Shown piece by piece: positions 37,174 to 45,642 of a DNA stretch of 64,000 nucleotides (its first letter is position 1; every line of letters starts with the position of its first letter). The stretch lies in assembly GCF_014648675.1 (NCBI RefSeq), contig NZ_BMRO01000004.1:53943-117942 (forward strand), in the 5' to 3' direction. The stretch comes from Actinomadura livida (GTDB lineage Bacteria > Actinomycetota > Actinomycetes > Streptosporangiales > Streptosporangiaceae). The notes under the pieces were generated by a model that worked only from the letters and a program-made list of their open reading frames with translations, had not been told where the DNA came from and did not search any database. A program made the translations under genes and the position numbers.

Positions 37174-38973
37174 ATGAGGTTCGAGGTCTGGGCACCGTCC
37201 GCCGGCCGCGGGGACCTCGTTGCCGGCGGCGCACGCCACCCCATGGAGCCCTTGGAGGGACGTCCGGGCTGGTGGGGGGCGGAAGTCGCGGACGCCGGGC
37301 ACGGGACCGACTACGCCTTCGCCCTGGACGGCGCGGAAGAGGCCCTGCCCGACCCGCGCTCGCCATGGCAGCCGCACGGCGTCCACGGCCCCAGCCGCAC
37401 GTACGACCACGACCGTTTTGCCTGGACGGACCAGCACTGGCACGGACGCCCCCTCGCGGGAAGCGTCCTGTACGAGATGCACGTGGGCACGTTCACGCCG
37501 GAGGGGACGTTCGACGCGGCCGCCGAGCGGCTCGACCACCTGGTGGCCCTCGGCATCGACGCGGTGGAGCTGCTGCCGGTCGCCGCCTTCCCGGGCCACC
37601 ACGGCTGGGGGTACGACGGCGTCCACCTATGGGCGCCCCACGAGCCGTACGGCGGCCCTGACGGGCTGAAGCGCTTCGTGGACGCCGCCCACGCACGCGG
37701 CCTGGCCGTGGTCCTGGACGTCGTCTACAACCACCTCGGGCCGGACGGGAACCGCCTCGGCGACTACGGGCCGTACTTCACCAGCGCCCACGCCACGCCA
37801 TGGGGCGACGCAGTGAATTTCGATCAGGAAGGGTCGGACGAGGTCCGCGCGTTCGTCGTGCAGAACGCGCTGATGTGGTTGCGCGACTACCACTTCGACG
37901 GGCTCCGCCTCGACGCCGTCCACGCCATCACCGACCACGGCGCGGTGCACATTCTCGAAGAGCTGTCGCGGTCGGTGGCGGGCCTTTCCGCGCACCTTGG
38001 ACGGCACCTGTTCCTCATCGCCGAATCCGACCTGAACGACCCGCGCCTGGTGACACCCAGGGAGGCGGGCGGATATGGGCTGGACGGCCAGTGGAGCGAC
38101 GACTTCCATCACGCCCTGCACGCCGTGCTCACCGGCGAGCGGCAGGGCTATTACTGCGACTTCGGCTCTATGGAGACGCTCAGGAAGGCGCTCACGAAGG
38201 TCTTCGTCCACGACGGGACCATGTCGACTTACCGGGGACGGCACCACGGCCGTCCGGTCAACGTTCAGGAGACGCCCGCGCACCGGTTCCTCGGCTTTCT
38301 GCAAAACCACGACCAGGTGGGAAATCGCGCCGCGGGCGACCGTATCGGCACCGTCCTGGAATCCGCGGGAATCTCCCCGGCGATGCTCAAGGTCGGCGCT
38401 GCGGTGCTCCTGCTCGCACCGTTCACGCCCATGCTCTTCATGGGCGAGGAGTGGGGCGCGTCCACCCCGTGGTGCTACTTCACCGACCACCAGGACCCGG
38501 AGCTGGCCCGCGCGGTCAGCGAGGGGCGCCGCCGGGAGTTCGCGCGGCACGGCTGGACCGGCGCGGTCCCCGATCCACAGGCTGTGGAAACCTACCGCGC
38601 CTCCGTCCTCGACTGGTCGGAGCCCGACCGGCCGCACCACCGCGACCTGCTCGAATGGCACCGGGCGCTGCTCGCGCTGCGCCGGTCGCGGCCCGAGCTG
38701 AACGACCCGCGGCTGACCGGGACCGCCGTCGAGTGCGGTGACGGTGAGGCGCGCTGGCTGCTGATGCGGCGCGGCGGGGTGTGCGTCGCGGCGAACTTCG
38801 GGACGCTCCCGCTGGTGCTCCCCGTCCCTGTCCCGGTCCCCGCTCCGGCGGCGGCCCGCCCCCGGCTGCTGCTCGCCTCGGATCCGGCAATTCGCCTCGA
38901 CTTTGACAATTTGGGCGATTCTGTTGAGGTGTCCGCGGCGCTGCCGGGCGCGACCGTGGGCGTGTTCGGGTGA
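37174..38973 (+). CDS. treZ: Malto-oligosyltrehalose trehalohydrolase TreZ
   Basis: 599 residues, ATG 37174, 7 bases after the treY stop. N-terminal CBM48 (MRFEVWAPSAGRGDLV), GH13 barrel with GVQLLPV-like AVELLPVAAFPG, VVLDVVYNHLG, FDGLRLDAVHAI (nucleophile Asp), FLIAESDLND and FLQNHDQVGNR, then a C-terminal beta domain. It releases trehalose from the TreY product. The three-gene unit makes trehalose from glycogen, a stress protectant and cell-envelope precursor in actinobacteria. Confidence 0.95.
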   Translation: MRFEVWAPSAGRGDLVAGGARHPMEPLEGRPGWWGAEVADAGHGTDYAFALDGAEEALPDPRSPWQPHGVHGPSRTYDHDRFAWTDQHWHGRPLAGSVLYEMHVGTFTPEGTFDAAAERLDHLVALGIDAVELLPVAAFPGHHGWGYDGVHLWAPHEPYGGPDGLKRFVDAAHARGLAVVLDVVYNHLGPDGNRLGDYGPYFTSAHATPWGDAVNFDQEGSDEVRAFVVQNALMWLRDYHFDGLRLDAVHAITDHGAVHILEELSRSVAGLSAHLGRHLFLIAESDLNDPRLVTPREAGGYGLDGQWSDDFHHALHAVLTGERQGYYCDFGSMETLRKALTKVFVHDGTMSTYRGRHHGRPVNVQETPAHRFLGFLQNHDQVGNRAAGDRIGTVLESAGISPAMLKVGAAVLLLAPFTPMLFMGEEWGASTPWCYFTDHQDPELARAVSEGRRREFARHGWTGAVPDPQAVETYRASVLDWSEPDRPHHRDLLEWHRALLALRRSRPELNDPRLTGTAVECGDGEARWLLMRRGGVCVAANFGTLPLVLPVPVPVPAPAAARPRLLLASDPAIRLDFDNLGDSVEVSAALPGATVGVFG

Positions 38974-39112
38974 CCTCGCGCGCCTCCCGTGCCGGGTGTG
39001 TTGAGAAGTGCGTCCGGGTTTCGCCGAAGAAGGTGTATTCGTGGATGTACTACGAGTGGCAAACCGCAGGTCAAGAGCGCGGCGCATGCCGGGCAATGTT
39101 CAAGAATGGTCT

Positions 39113-39118
39113 TACGAT
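39113..39118 (+). promoter_or_regulatory. -10 element of a leaderless response-regulator gene
   Basis: TACGAT is followed by six bases and ATG 39125. No Shine-Dalgarno sequence is present; a leaderless transcript is likely. Confidence 0.5.
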
Positions 39119-39124
39119 CGACCC

Positions 39125-39796
39125 ATGACCTCAGTACTGCTCGCCGAGGACGACACGTCCATCTCCGAGCCTCTCGCCCGCGCGCTGCGGCGCGAGGGGT
39201 ACACCGTAGAAGTCAGCCCGGACGGCCCGCAGGCCCTGGAGCGGGCGCTCGGCGGTGGTGTGGACCTCATCGTCCTGGACCTCGGCCTCCCGGAACTGGA
39301 CGGCCTGGAGGTGGCCCGCAGGGTACGGGCCGAGGGGCACGGCGTTCCCATCCTGATCCTGACCGCCCGGGCCGACGAGGTCGACACCGTCGTCGGGCTC
39401 GACGCGGGCGCCGACGACTACGTGACCAAGCCGTTCCGGCTGGCCGAGCTGCTCGCCCGGGTGCGCGCGCTGCTGCGCCGGGGCAGCACCGAGACCCCGA
39501 TCGTCCAGGGGGTGCGGATCGACGCCGAGTCGCGCCGCGCCTGGATGGGCGACCACGAGCTCCAGCTGACCACCAAGGAGTTCGACCTGCTGCGCGTCCT
39601 CGTCCGGGACGCGGGCAAGGTCGTGACCCGCGAACAGATCATGCGCGAGGTGTGGGACACCAACTGGTGGGGTTCCACGAAGACGCTCGACATGCACATT
39701 TCCTGGCTGCGCCGCAAGCTCGGCGACGACGCCGGCAGCCCCCGCTACATCACGACCGTGCGGGGCGTCGGCTTCCGGTTCGAACGCGGCGACTAG
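39125..39796 (+). CDS. OmpR/PhoB-family response regulator
   Basis: 223 residues. The receiver domain has the acidic pair (LLAEDDTS), phospho-acceptor Asp in LIVLDLGLPELDG and Lys in DDYVTKPFRL. The C-terminal winged helix contains LTTKEFDLLRVLV and TVRGVGFRFERGD. It is the regulator of the kinase encoded at 39894-41165; a hairpin lies between the two genes. The regulon is unknown. Confidence 0.95.
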   Translation: MTSVLLAEDDTSISEPLARALRREGYTVEVSPDGPQALERALGGGVDLIVLDLGLPELDGLEVARRVRAEGHGVPILILTARADEVDTVVGLDAGADDYVTKPFRLAELLARVRALLRRGSTETPIVQGVRIDAESRRAWMGDHELQLTTKEFDLLRVLVRDAGKVVTREQIMREVWDTNWWGSTKTLDMHISWLRRKLGDDAGSPRYITTVRGVGFRFERGD

Positions 39797-39823
39797 CTCC
39801 GCCGCCACGGCCGGGTGAGACCA

Positions 39824-39850
39824 CCCGGGGCCTTCCCGAGAGGCCCCGGG
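39824..39850 (+). terminator. Intercistronic hairpin between regulator and kinase
   Basis: Perfect 9-bp stem (CCCGGGGCC at 39824-39832, GGCCCCGGG at 39842-39850) with a 9-base loop, in the 97-base gap between the two genes. It may act as a leaky terminator lowering kinase output. Confidence 0.5.
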
Positions 39851-39893
39851 CGCGGTAGCGCACGTCCGTGGCCCCACCCTCGAAGGAGCCCTG

Positions 39894-41165
39894 ATGAGGC
39901 GCCGACTCCTGCTGTCGACGCTCGCGGTGGCGGTGGTCGCGATCCTGATGCTCGGCATACCCCTCGCCTACGCCGCACACAAGCTCGTCCACGAGGAGGC
40001 CGCCCGGTCCCTGGAACGCGAGGCGTCCGCCATCGCCGACGGCGTCGCCTACAGCCTGGTGGCGCAGCGGCCCCTCACCGGCGAGGTGGTCGCGCGGGAG
40101 TACCCGGGGCGGCACATCTCGATCGTCCTGCCGGACGGCCGGACGCTCACCGCCGGGCCGCCGCGGGCCGGTTCCGCGCTCACCGCCACCGCGAGCCAAG
40201 GCGGTGTCCGGGTGCGCGTGTCGCGGCCGGAGGCGGAGGTCGGCGCCGACGCGCTGCGGCTGATGCTGCTCATCGGCAGCCTCGCCCTGCTCGGCGTCGC
40301 CGTCACCGTCGGGCTGGCGATGGTGCAGGCCCGCAAGCTGACGCTGCCGCTGGTCGACCTCGCCGAGACCGCCGACCGGCTCGGCAGCGGCAACGCCCGG
40401 CCGCGCCGCCGCCGCTACGGCATCCCGGAGGTCGACCGGGTCGCCGAGGTCCTGGACCGCAGCGCCGTCCGGATCGCCGACCTGCTGGCCAACAGCCGCG
40501 AGTTCGCCTCCGACGCCAGCCACCAGCTCCGCACGCCGCTGACCGCGCTGTCCATGCGGCTGGAGGAGATGATCGACGCCGCCGAGTACCCGGACGTCGT
40601 CCGGGAGGAGGGCGCCGCGGCCGTCGCGCAGACCGAGCGCCTCGTCGCGGTCGTCGAGCAGCTGCTGTCCCGCGCCCGGCACGACCGGACGGGCGCCGCC
40701 GTCGCCTCGCCCATCGACGAGATCATCGCGCAGCAGGTCGAGGAGTGGCGGCCCATCTTCCGCCGGGCCGGCCGGGACGTGCGGGTCATCGGCGAGCGGG
40801 ACCTCGTCGGCATGACCAACCCGGAGGGCCTCTCCCAGATCATCGCGACGCTGCTCGACAACTCGCTCATGCACGGCGCGGGCACCGTGACCATCCGCAC
40901 CAGGCCGTACGCGAGCTCCGTGCTGGTCGAGGTCGGCGACGAGGGCGAGGGCATCCCGCCCGAGCTGGAGCCGCGGATCTTCGAGCGGAGCATCAGCGGC
41001 GGCCGCGGCACCGGGCTCGGGCTCTACCTGGCCCGCTCCCTGGCCACGGTGGACGGCAACCAGCTGAAGCTGATCCAGGCGCGTCCGGCGGTGTTCGGCG
41101 TCCACCTCCGCCAGGTCGCCGAGGTGCGCCTCGCCGAGGAGCGCGTCGTGATGGGCCCTGCCTAG
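39894..41165 (+). CDS. Membrane sensor histidine kinase
   Basis: 423 residues, SD AAGGAG before ATG 39894. TM1 at residues 5-28, an extracytoplasmic loop of about 90 residues, TM2 near 122-142, HAMP linker (KLTLPLVDLAETADRLG), HisKA with the phospho-His in SDASHQLRTPLTAL, and HATPase boxes LLDNSLMHG, VGDEGEGIPPEL and GRGTGLGLYLA. It partners the upstream OmpR-type regulator. Its TAG stop interleaves with the TAG of the convergent gtrA-like gene in a shared CTAG. Confidence 0.94.
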   Translation: MRRRLLLSTLAVAVVAILMLGIPLAYAAHKLVHEEAARSLEREASAIADGVAYSLVAQRPLTGEVVAREYPGRHISIVLPDGRTLTAGPPRAGSALTATASQGGVRVRVSRPEAEVGADALRLMLLIGSLALLGVAVTVGLAMVQARKLTLPLVDLAETADRLGSGNARPRRRRYGIPEVDRVAEVLDRSAVRIADLLANSREFASDASHQLRTPLTALSMRLEEMIDAAEYPDVVREEGAAAVAQTERLVAVVEQLLSRARHDRTGAAVASPIDEIIAQQVEEWRPIFRRAGRDVRVIGERDLVGMTNPEGLSQIIATLLDNSLMHGAGTVTIRTRPYASSVLVEVGDEGEGIPPELEPRIFERSISGGRGTGLGLYLARSLATVDGNQLKLIQARPAVFGVHLRQVAEVRLAEERVVMGPA

Positions 41166-41896
41166 AGCTCCGCGTAGTCCTCGGCGTGGGAGTCGAGCGG
41201 GTGGCCGAGGCGCGGGGACGCGGCCGCGTGCCCGTTCGCCCGGTGGATGCCGGGCCCGTCGGAGGGGAGCGCGGGCGGCGCCTCCGGCAGCCCGGACGCG
41301 GGGTCGACCGGCGGCGCGCTCGCCGGCAGGAACACCCACTTCTTGTACGACCAGAAGCGGAACAGCGACGCCACCCCGGTGCCGATCACCAGCGAGATGT
41401 TGTACGAGAGCGGCCCGGTGAGCCCCAGCACGTAGTGCGTGAAGCCGATGAACAGCTCGGTGATGACCAGGCCGACGCCGTTCAGCGCGAAGAACAGGAC
41501 GTACTCGCGGCCGAGCCCGGTGCGGTCGCGGTGCCGGAACGTCCAGTAGCGGTTCGCCAGGTACGCGAACGTCGTCGCGACCACCGTCGCGACGCCGTTG
41601 GACGTCAGCGGCCCCACGCCCATCCCGCTGTGCAGCCCGTTGCCGATCACGACCGTGATGACGAACGCGATGGCGCCCACGCTGCCGAACTTCGCGAGTT
41701 CGCGCACGAGGTGCTCGAACTGCCGATGGAGATTCGCGACCAGGCTCACGAAGGGGAACCGTCCTTCCGGACTTCGGCGGTGCGCCGCGGCCGACGGCGC
41801 GGCGGCTACTGCGGAGGCATCACGAGAATAGACGCCCGTCGCCCCGGAGACGTCGGAACATGAACGTTTCACACTGTCCGTGCGTTCCTTGCCCAT
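41162..41896 (-). CDS. GtrA-family membrane protein
   Basis: 244 residues from ATG 41896, supported by a -10 TACCGT (41914-41919) placing transcription start about 11 bases upstream; GTG 41911 or GTG 41749 are alternatives. After a polar N-terminal stretch, four membrane helices follow: FGSVGAIAFVITVVIG, GVATVVATTFAYLANR, VLFFALNGVGLVITELFIG and ISLVIGTGVASLFRFW, with the family motif FAYLANRYWTFR. A Pro/Ala-rich cytoplasmic tail ends it. GtrA proteins are thought to move lipid-linked sugars across the membrane in wall glycan synthesis. Confidence 0.85.
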   Translation of the reverse strand: MGKERTDSVKRSCSDVSGATGVYSRDASAVAAAPSAAAHRRSPEGRFPFVSLVANLHRQFEHLVRELAKFGSVGAIAFVITVVIGNGLHSGMGVGPLTSNGVATVVATTFAYLANRYWTFRHRDRTGLGREYVLFFALNGVGLVITELFIGFTHYVLGLTGPLSYNISLVIGTGVASLFRFWSYKKWVFLPASAPPVDPASGLPEAPPALPSDGPGIHRANGHAAASPRLGHPLDSHAEDYAEL

Positions 41897-41960
41897 TGTC
41901 GGGTGGCCCACACACGGTACGACGCCGCGGGCGCGTGATTCGTTCGTCCCGGCCGCCCGA

Positions 41961-41966
41961 TAGCCT
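41961..41966 (+). promoter_or_regulatory. -10 element of a leaderless purK gene
   Basis: TAGCCT lies exactly six bases before GTG 41973. No Shine-Dalgarno sequence precedes the GTG. Confidence 0.55.
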
Positions 41967-41972
41967 TCTGAC

Positions 41973-43175
41973 GTGACAGAACCACCTCAGCGACCACCGC
42001 AGCGCCGGGGGGTGCCCGTCGTCGGGATGGCGGGCGGGGGGCAGCTGGCCCGGATGACGCAGCAGGCGGCGATCGGGCTCGGCGTGTCGCTACGCGTGCT
42101 CACCGGGGCGGCGGACGACTCGGCGGCCAAGGTCGTGTCCGGCGTCCAGGTCGGCGACGACCGCGCCCGCGACGACCTCACGGCGTTCGCCGAGGGCTGC
42201 GACGTCGTGACCTTCGACCACGAGCACGTCCCCGGCCCGCACATCCGGGAGCTGGAGGCCGCGGGCAAGGCGTGCCGTCCCGGCTCGGCGGCCCTCGCGC
42301 ACGCCCAGGACAAGCTCGTCATGCGCGACCGGCTCGGCAAGCTGGGCGTCCCGTGCCCGGCGTACGCGCACGTCCCCCCGTCGGAACCGCTGGAGTTCCT
42401 GGACGGGTTCGCCCGCGAGCACGGGTGGCCGGTCGTCCTCAAGGCCACCCGCGGCGGCTACGACGGCAAGGGCGTCTGGCTCGTCGAGGACCTGGACGGC
42501 GCCGGCGGCGACCTAGTCCGGCGGCTGCTGGGGGAGGGCGTCGACCTCATGGCCGAGCAGTACGTCCCGTTCAGGCGGGAGCTGGCGGCGCTGGTCGCGC
42601 GCTCCCCGTACGGGCAGGGCGCCGCGTACCCGGTCGTGGAGACCGTCCAGGAGGGCGGCATCTGCACCGAGGTCATCTCGCCGGCGCCGGGCCTGCCGGG
42701 CGACCTCGCCGCAGAGGCGCAGCGCCTCGCCCTGAGCATCGCCGGGGAGCTCGGCGTCGTCGGCCTCCTCGCGGTCGAGCTGTTCGAGACCGACGAGGGC
42801 CTGCTGGTGAACGAGCTGGCGATGCGCCCGCACAACTCGGGGCACTGGACGATCGAGGGCGCCCGGACGTCGCAGTTCGAGCAGCACCTCAGGGCCGTCC
42901 TCGACCTGCCCCTCGGCTCGACCGAGCCCACCGCGCGCTACACGGTCATGGCCAACGTGCTCGGCGGGGACGACCCGGACGTCTACTCCCGCTACTTCCA
43001 CGTGATGGCCCACGACCCGGGCGTCAAGGTGCACATGTACGGCAAGGAGCCGCGGCCCGGCCGCAAGATCGGCCACGTGACCGCGCTCGGCGACGACCTC
43101 GCGGACGTCCGTGAACGCGCCCGCCATGCCGCGGATCATCTGCGGTGGGGCCCTGAGAGGAAGGAGTCCAAATGA
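41973..43175 (+). CDS. purK: N5-carboxyaminoimidazole ribonucleotide synthase PurK
   Basis: 400 residues, leaderless GTG. ATP-grasp enzyme with the N-terminal loop [26 protein letters not shown], the glycine loop [13 protein letters not shown], and [21 protein letters not shown]. It carboxylates AIR to N5-CAIR with ATP and bicarbonate in purine synthesis. Its TGA overlaps the ATG of an 18-codon micro-ORF that links it to purE. Confidence 0.95.
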   Translation: MTEPPQRPPQRRGVPVVGMAGGGQLARMTQQAAIGLGVSLRVLTGAADDSAAKVVSGVQVGDDRARDDLTAFAEGCDVVTFDHEHVPGPHIRELEAAGKACRPGSAALAHAQDKLVMRDRLGKLGVPCPAYAHVPPSEPLEFLDGFAREHGWPVVLKATRGGYDGKGVWLVEDLDGAGGDLVRRLLGEGVDLMAEQYVPFRRELAALVARSPYGQGAAYPVVETVQEGGICTEVISPAPGLPGDLAAEAQRLALSIAGELGVVGLLAVELFETDEGLLVNELAMRPHNSGHWTIEGARTSQFEQHLRAVLDLPLGSTEPTARYTVMANVLGGDDPDVYSRYFHVMAHDPGVKVHMYGKEPRPGRKIGHVTALGDDLADVRERARHAADHLRWGPERKESK

Positions 43176-43228
43176 GCGGAGCGAACCGGGGGGTGCGGGG
43201 GGTCGCCCCCCGCAGGAGGCACGCATGA
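43172..43228 (+). CDS. 18-codon micro-ORF coupling purK to purE
   Basis: ATG 43172 overlaps the purK stop (ATGA) and has a strong SD (AAGGAG) 6 bases upstream. The frame is 18 codons ([18 protein letters not shown]) and its TGA at 43226-43228 overlaps the purE ATG at 43225. Ribosomes can thus pass from purK through the micro-ORF to purE. The peptide itself looks like a translated spacer, basic and Gly-rich. Confidence 0.55.
   Translation: MSGANRGVRGVAPRRRHA
43195..43213 (+). promoter_or_regulatory. Hairpin abutting the purE Shine-Dalgarno site
   Basis: 8-bp GC stem (43195-43202 with 43206-43213) and a 3-base loop, immediately followed by AGGAGG (43214-43219), the purE SD. Translation of the micro-ORF would run through and melt it. 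Confidence 0.6.
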
Positions 43229-43728
43229 GCGAGGGGTCCGAGCCGGTCGTCGGCGTGGTGATGGGCAGCGACTCGGACTGGCCCGTGATGAAGGGCGCCG
43301 CCGAGGCGCTCGCGGAGTTCGGCGTCCCCTACGAGGCCGACGTCGTGTCCGCGCACCGGATGCCGCACGACATGATCGCCTACGGGGAGGAGGCGGCGGC
43401 CCGCGGCCTCCGCGTGATCATCGCGGGCGCGGGGGGAGCCGCCCACCTGCCGGGCATGCTCGCGTCGGTGACGCCGCTGCCGGTGATCGGCGTGCCCGTC
43501 CCGCTGAAGTACCTCGACGGAATGGACTCGCTGCTCTCGATCGTGCAGATGCCCGCCGGGGTCCCGGTCGCCACGGTCGCGGTGGGGGCCGCCCGCAACG
43601 CGGGGCTGCTGGCCGTCCGCATCCTGGCCGCGTCCGACGACGGGTTGCGGGCGAAGATGAAGGTCTTCCAGCAGGACCTCTACGGGCAGGCCAAGGCGAA
43701 GGGCGCGCGGCTCCGCGCGAGCCTCTGA
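43225..43728 (+). CDS. purE: N5-carboxyaminoimidazole ribonucleotide mutase PurE
   Basis: 167 residues, SD AGGAGG before ATG 43225. Class I PurE with [16 protein letters not shown], the catalytic His region [13 protein letters not shown], and [16 protein letters not shown]. It converts N5-CAIR to CAIR. Start chosen by SD and the family's usual N-terminus. Expression is probably coupled to purK. Confidence 0.96.
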   Translation: MSEGSEPVVGVVMGSDSDWPVMKGAAEALAEFGVPYEADVVSAHRMPHDMIAYGEEAAARGLRVIIAGAGGAAHLPGMLASVTPLPVIGVPVPLKYLDGMDSLLSIVQMPAGVPVATVAVGAARNAGLLAVRILAASDDGLRAKMKVFQQDLYGQAKAKGARLRASL

Positions 43729-43735
43729 GCGGCCG

Positions 43736-44161
43736 TCAGCGCCGCAGCGCCCACTCGACCGCCGGGCAGCGGTTCATGACGACGTCGAGCCCGGCGTCCT
43801 TCGCGCGCCGCGCCGCGGCCTCGTCGATCACCTGGAGCGGCAGCCACACCGCCTTCGCGCCCGCCGCGATCGCCTCGTCCACCGCCTCCCCGGCGTGCTC
43901 GGCGCGGCGGTAGACGCCGACGACGTCGACCTCGGACGCGTCGGGGACCTCGGCCAGGGACGCGTAGCCCCGCTCGCCGAGCACCTCCCGGGCCGCCGGA
44001 TGGACGGGGACGATCCGCTTCCCGCGCTGCTGCAGCAGCCGGGCCTGCTCGTAGACCTCGCGCGACGGGTTGTCGCCGAGGCCGACGAACGCCCAGGTCC
44101 TGGACTCGTTGAGCAGGCGCCGGATCACGGCCTGGTCGGCGTAGGCATCAGACATGTTCAT
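43736..44161 (-). CDS. CoA-binding (YccU-like) protein
   Basis: 141 residues from ATG 44161 (ATG 44155 is also possible). Rossmann-like CoA-binding domain: WAFVGLGDNPSREVYEQARLLQQRG then VDVVGVYRRAEHAGEAVDEAI and ends VVMNRCPAVEWALRR. The Cys in MNRCP is typical of the family. The role of these proteins is unclear; they resemble the CoA-binding half of succinyl-CoA synthetase. It is convergent with purE and downstream of the UDP-glucose dehydrogenase gene. Confidence 0.85.
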   Translation of the reverse strand: MNMSDAYADQAVIRRLLNESRTWAFVGLGDNPSREVYEQARLLQQRGKRIVPVHPAAREVLGERGYASLAEVPDASEVDVVGVYRRAEHAGEAVDEAIAAGAKAVWLPLQVIDEAAARRAKDAGLDVVMNRCPAVEWALRR

Positions 44162-44193
44162 GACAACAGCCCGCCCGGCCGGTTGCTTCCCGC

Positions 44194-45528
44194 TCAGGGA
44201 CGGCCGAGCGCCCGGTAGGTCCAGCCCGCGGCGCGCCACTTCTCGGGGTCCAGCGCGTTGCGCCCGTCCACGATGTTGCGCTCGGCGACGACCTCCGCGA
44301 GCGAGTCCGGGTCCATGTCGCGGAACTCGGCCCACTCGGTCAGCAGCAGCACGACGTGGGCGCCGCGCGCCGCGGACAGGGCCGACTCGCCGTACTCCAG
44401 GTCCGGCTGGGCGCGGCGGGCGTTCCCCATGGCCTGCGGGTCGTACACGGTCACCTCGGCGCCCTGCGCGCGTATGGACGCCGCCACGTCCAGGGCCGGG
44501 GAGTCGCGGACGTCGTCGGAGTTCGGCTTGAACGCCGCGCCGAGGACCCCGACCGTCCGCCCGTCGAACGACCCGCCGAGCATCTGCCGGGCCAGGTCCA
44601 CCATCCGGATCCGCCGCCGGATGTTGATCTCGTCGACCTCGCGCAGGAACGTCAGCGCCTGGTCGGCGCCCAGCTCCCCGGCGCGGGCCATGAACGCGCG
44701 GATGTCCTTCGGCAGGCAGCCGCCGCCGAAGCCGAGCCCGGGGCCGAGGAACTTGCCGCCGATCCGGTCGTCGTAGGACAGCGCCTCCGAGAGCTTCGTC
44801 ACGTCGGCGTGCGCCGCCTCGCAGACCTCCGCCATCGCGTTGATGAAGGAGATCTTGGTGGCGAGGAACGCGTTCGCCGACACCTTGACCAGCTCGGAGG
44901 TCGCGTAGTCGCAAGTGATGAACGGGGTGCCGTGCGCGATCACCGACCGGTAGATCTCCCGCAGCACCTTCTCGGCGTGCTCGGCGGCGCCCTGGTCGGG
45001 CGGCAGGCCGACGACGATCCGGTCCGGGTGCAGCGTGTCCTGGACGGCGAAGCCCTCCCGCAGGAACTCGGGGTTCCAGGCGAGGACGGCGTCCCCGCCG
45101 ACCGGGGCCGTCCGCGCCATCGTCTCGGCCAGCCGCGCCGCGGTCCCGACCGGGACGGTGGACTTGCCGACGACCAGGCACGGCCGCTCCAGCAGCGGCG
45201 CGAGCGAGTTGACCGCGTCGTCCACGAAGGCGAGGTCGGCCGCGTACTCACCGGCCTTCTGCGGGGTCCCGACGCACAGGAAGTGCACGTCGCCGAAGTC
45301 CGCGGCCTCCTTGTAGGACGACGTGAACCGCAGCCGCCCGCTCTCCAGCCCCCGGCGCAGCACGGGCTCCAGGCCCGGCTCGAAGAACGGCAGGTCGCCG
45401 GCCGCGAGCCGGGCGATCCGCTCCTCGTCCACGTCGAGGCCGAGGACCTCGAACCCCAGGTCGGCCATGCAGGCCGCGTGGGTGGCGCCGAGGTACCCCG
45501 TTCCGATGACCGTCAGCCGGTAGGACAA
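44194..45528 (-). CDS. ugd: UDP-glucose 6-dehydrogenase
   Basis: 444 residues. NAD-binding N-terminus LTVIGTGYLGATHAACMADLGF, central helical region, catalytic Cys in GLGFGGGCLPKDIRAF, and a C-terminal UDP-binding domain (GVLGAAFKPNSDDVRDSPAL). It oxidises UDP-glucose to UDP-glucuronate for envelope polysaccharides. The flanking GtrA-like, LCP and GT2 genes fit that use. Confidence 0.95.
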   Translation of the reverse strand: MSYRLTVIGTGYLGATHAACMADLGFEVLGLDVDEERIARLAAGDLPFFEPGLEPVLRRGLESGRLRFTSSYKEAADFGDVHFLCVGTPQKAGEYAADLAFVDDAVNSLAPLLERPCLVVGKSTVPVGTAARLAETMARTAPVGGDAVLAWNPEFLREGFAVQDTLHPDRIVVGLPPDQGAAEHAEKVLREIYRSVIAHGTPFITCDYATSELVKVSANAFLATKISFINAMAEVCEAAHADVTKLSEALSYDDRIGGKFLGPGLGFGGGCLPKDIRAFMARAGELGADQALTFLREVDEINIRRRIRMVDLARQMLGGSFDGRTVGVLGAAFKPNSDDVRDSPALDVAASIRAQGAEVTVYDPQAMGNARRAQPDLEYGESALSAARGAHVVLLLTEWAEFRDMDPDSLAEVVAERNIVDGRNALDPEKWRAAGWTYRALGRP

Positions 45529-45629
45529 GGCCGGCTCCTCTCGCTTCGCTGTCGCCGACTAGCGGCCACATTCCCAAGGTGCCCGCTGCGGGCTGGTCCG
45601 TGCACCGACCGCGCGAGTGTACTGGCCGG

Positions 45630-45635
45630 TAGCAT
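45630..45635 (+). promoter_or_regulatory. -10 element of a leaderless acyl-CoA dehydrogenase gene
   Basis: TAGCAT is followed by seven bases and ATG 45643, without a Shine-Dalgarno sequence. Confidence 0.5.
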
Positions 45636-45642
45636 TCCGGCC

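Noticed and set aside
38974..39124. Possible small gene between treZ and the response regulator
   Set aside because: No frame with SD and codon bias; only the -10 box of the regulator is clear.
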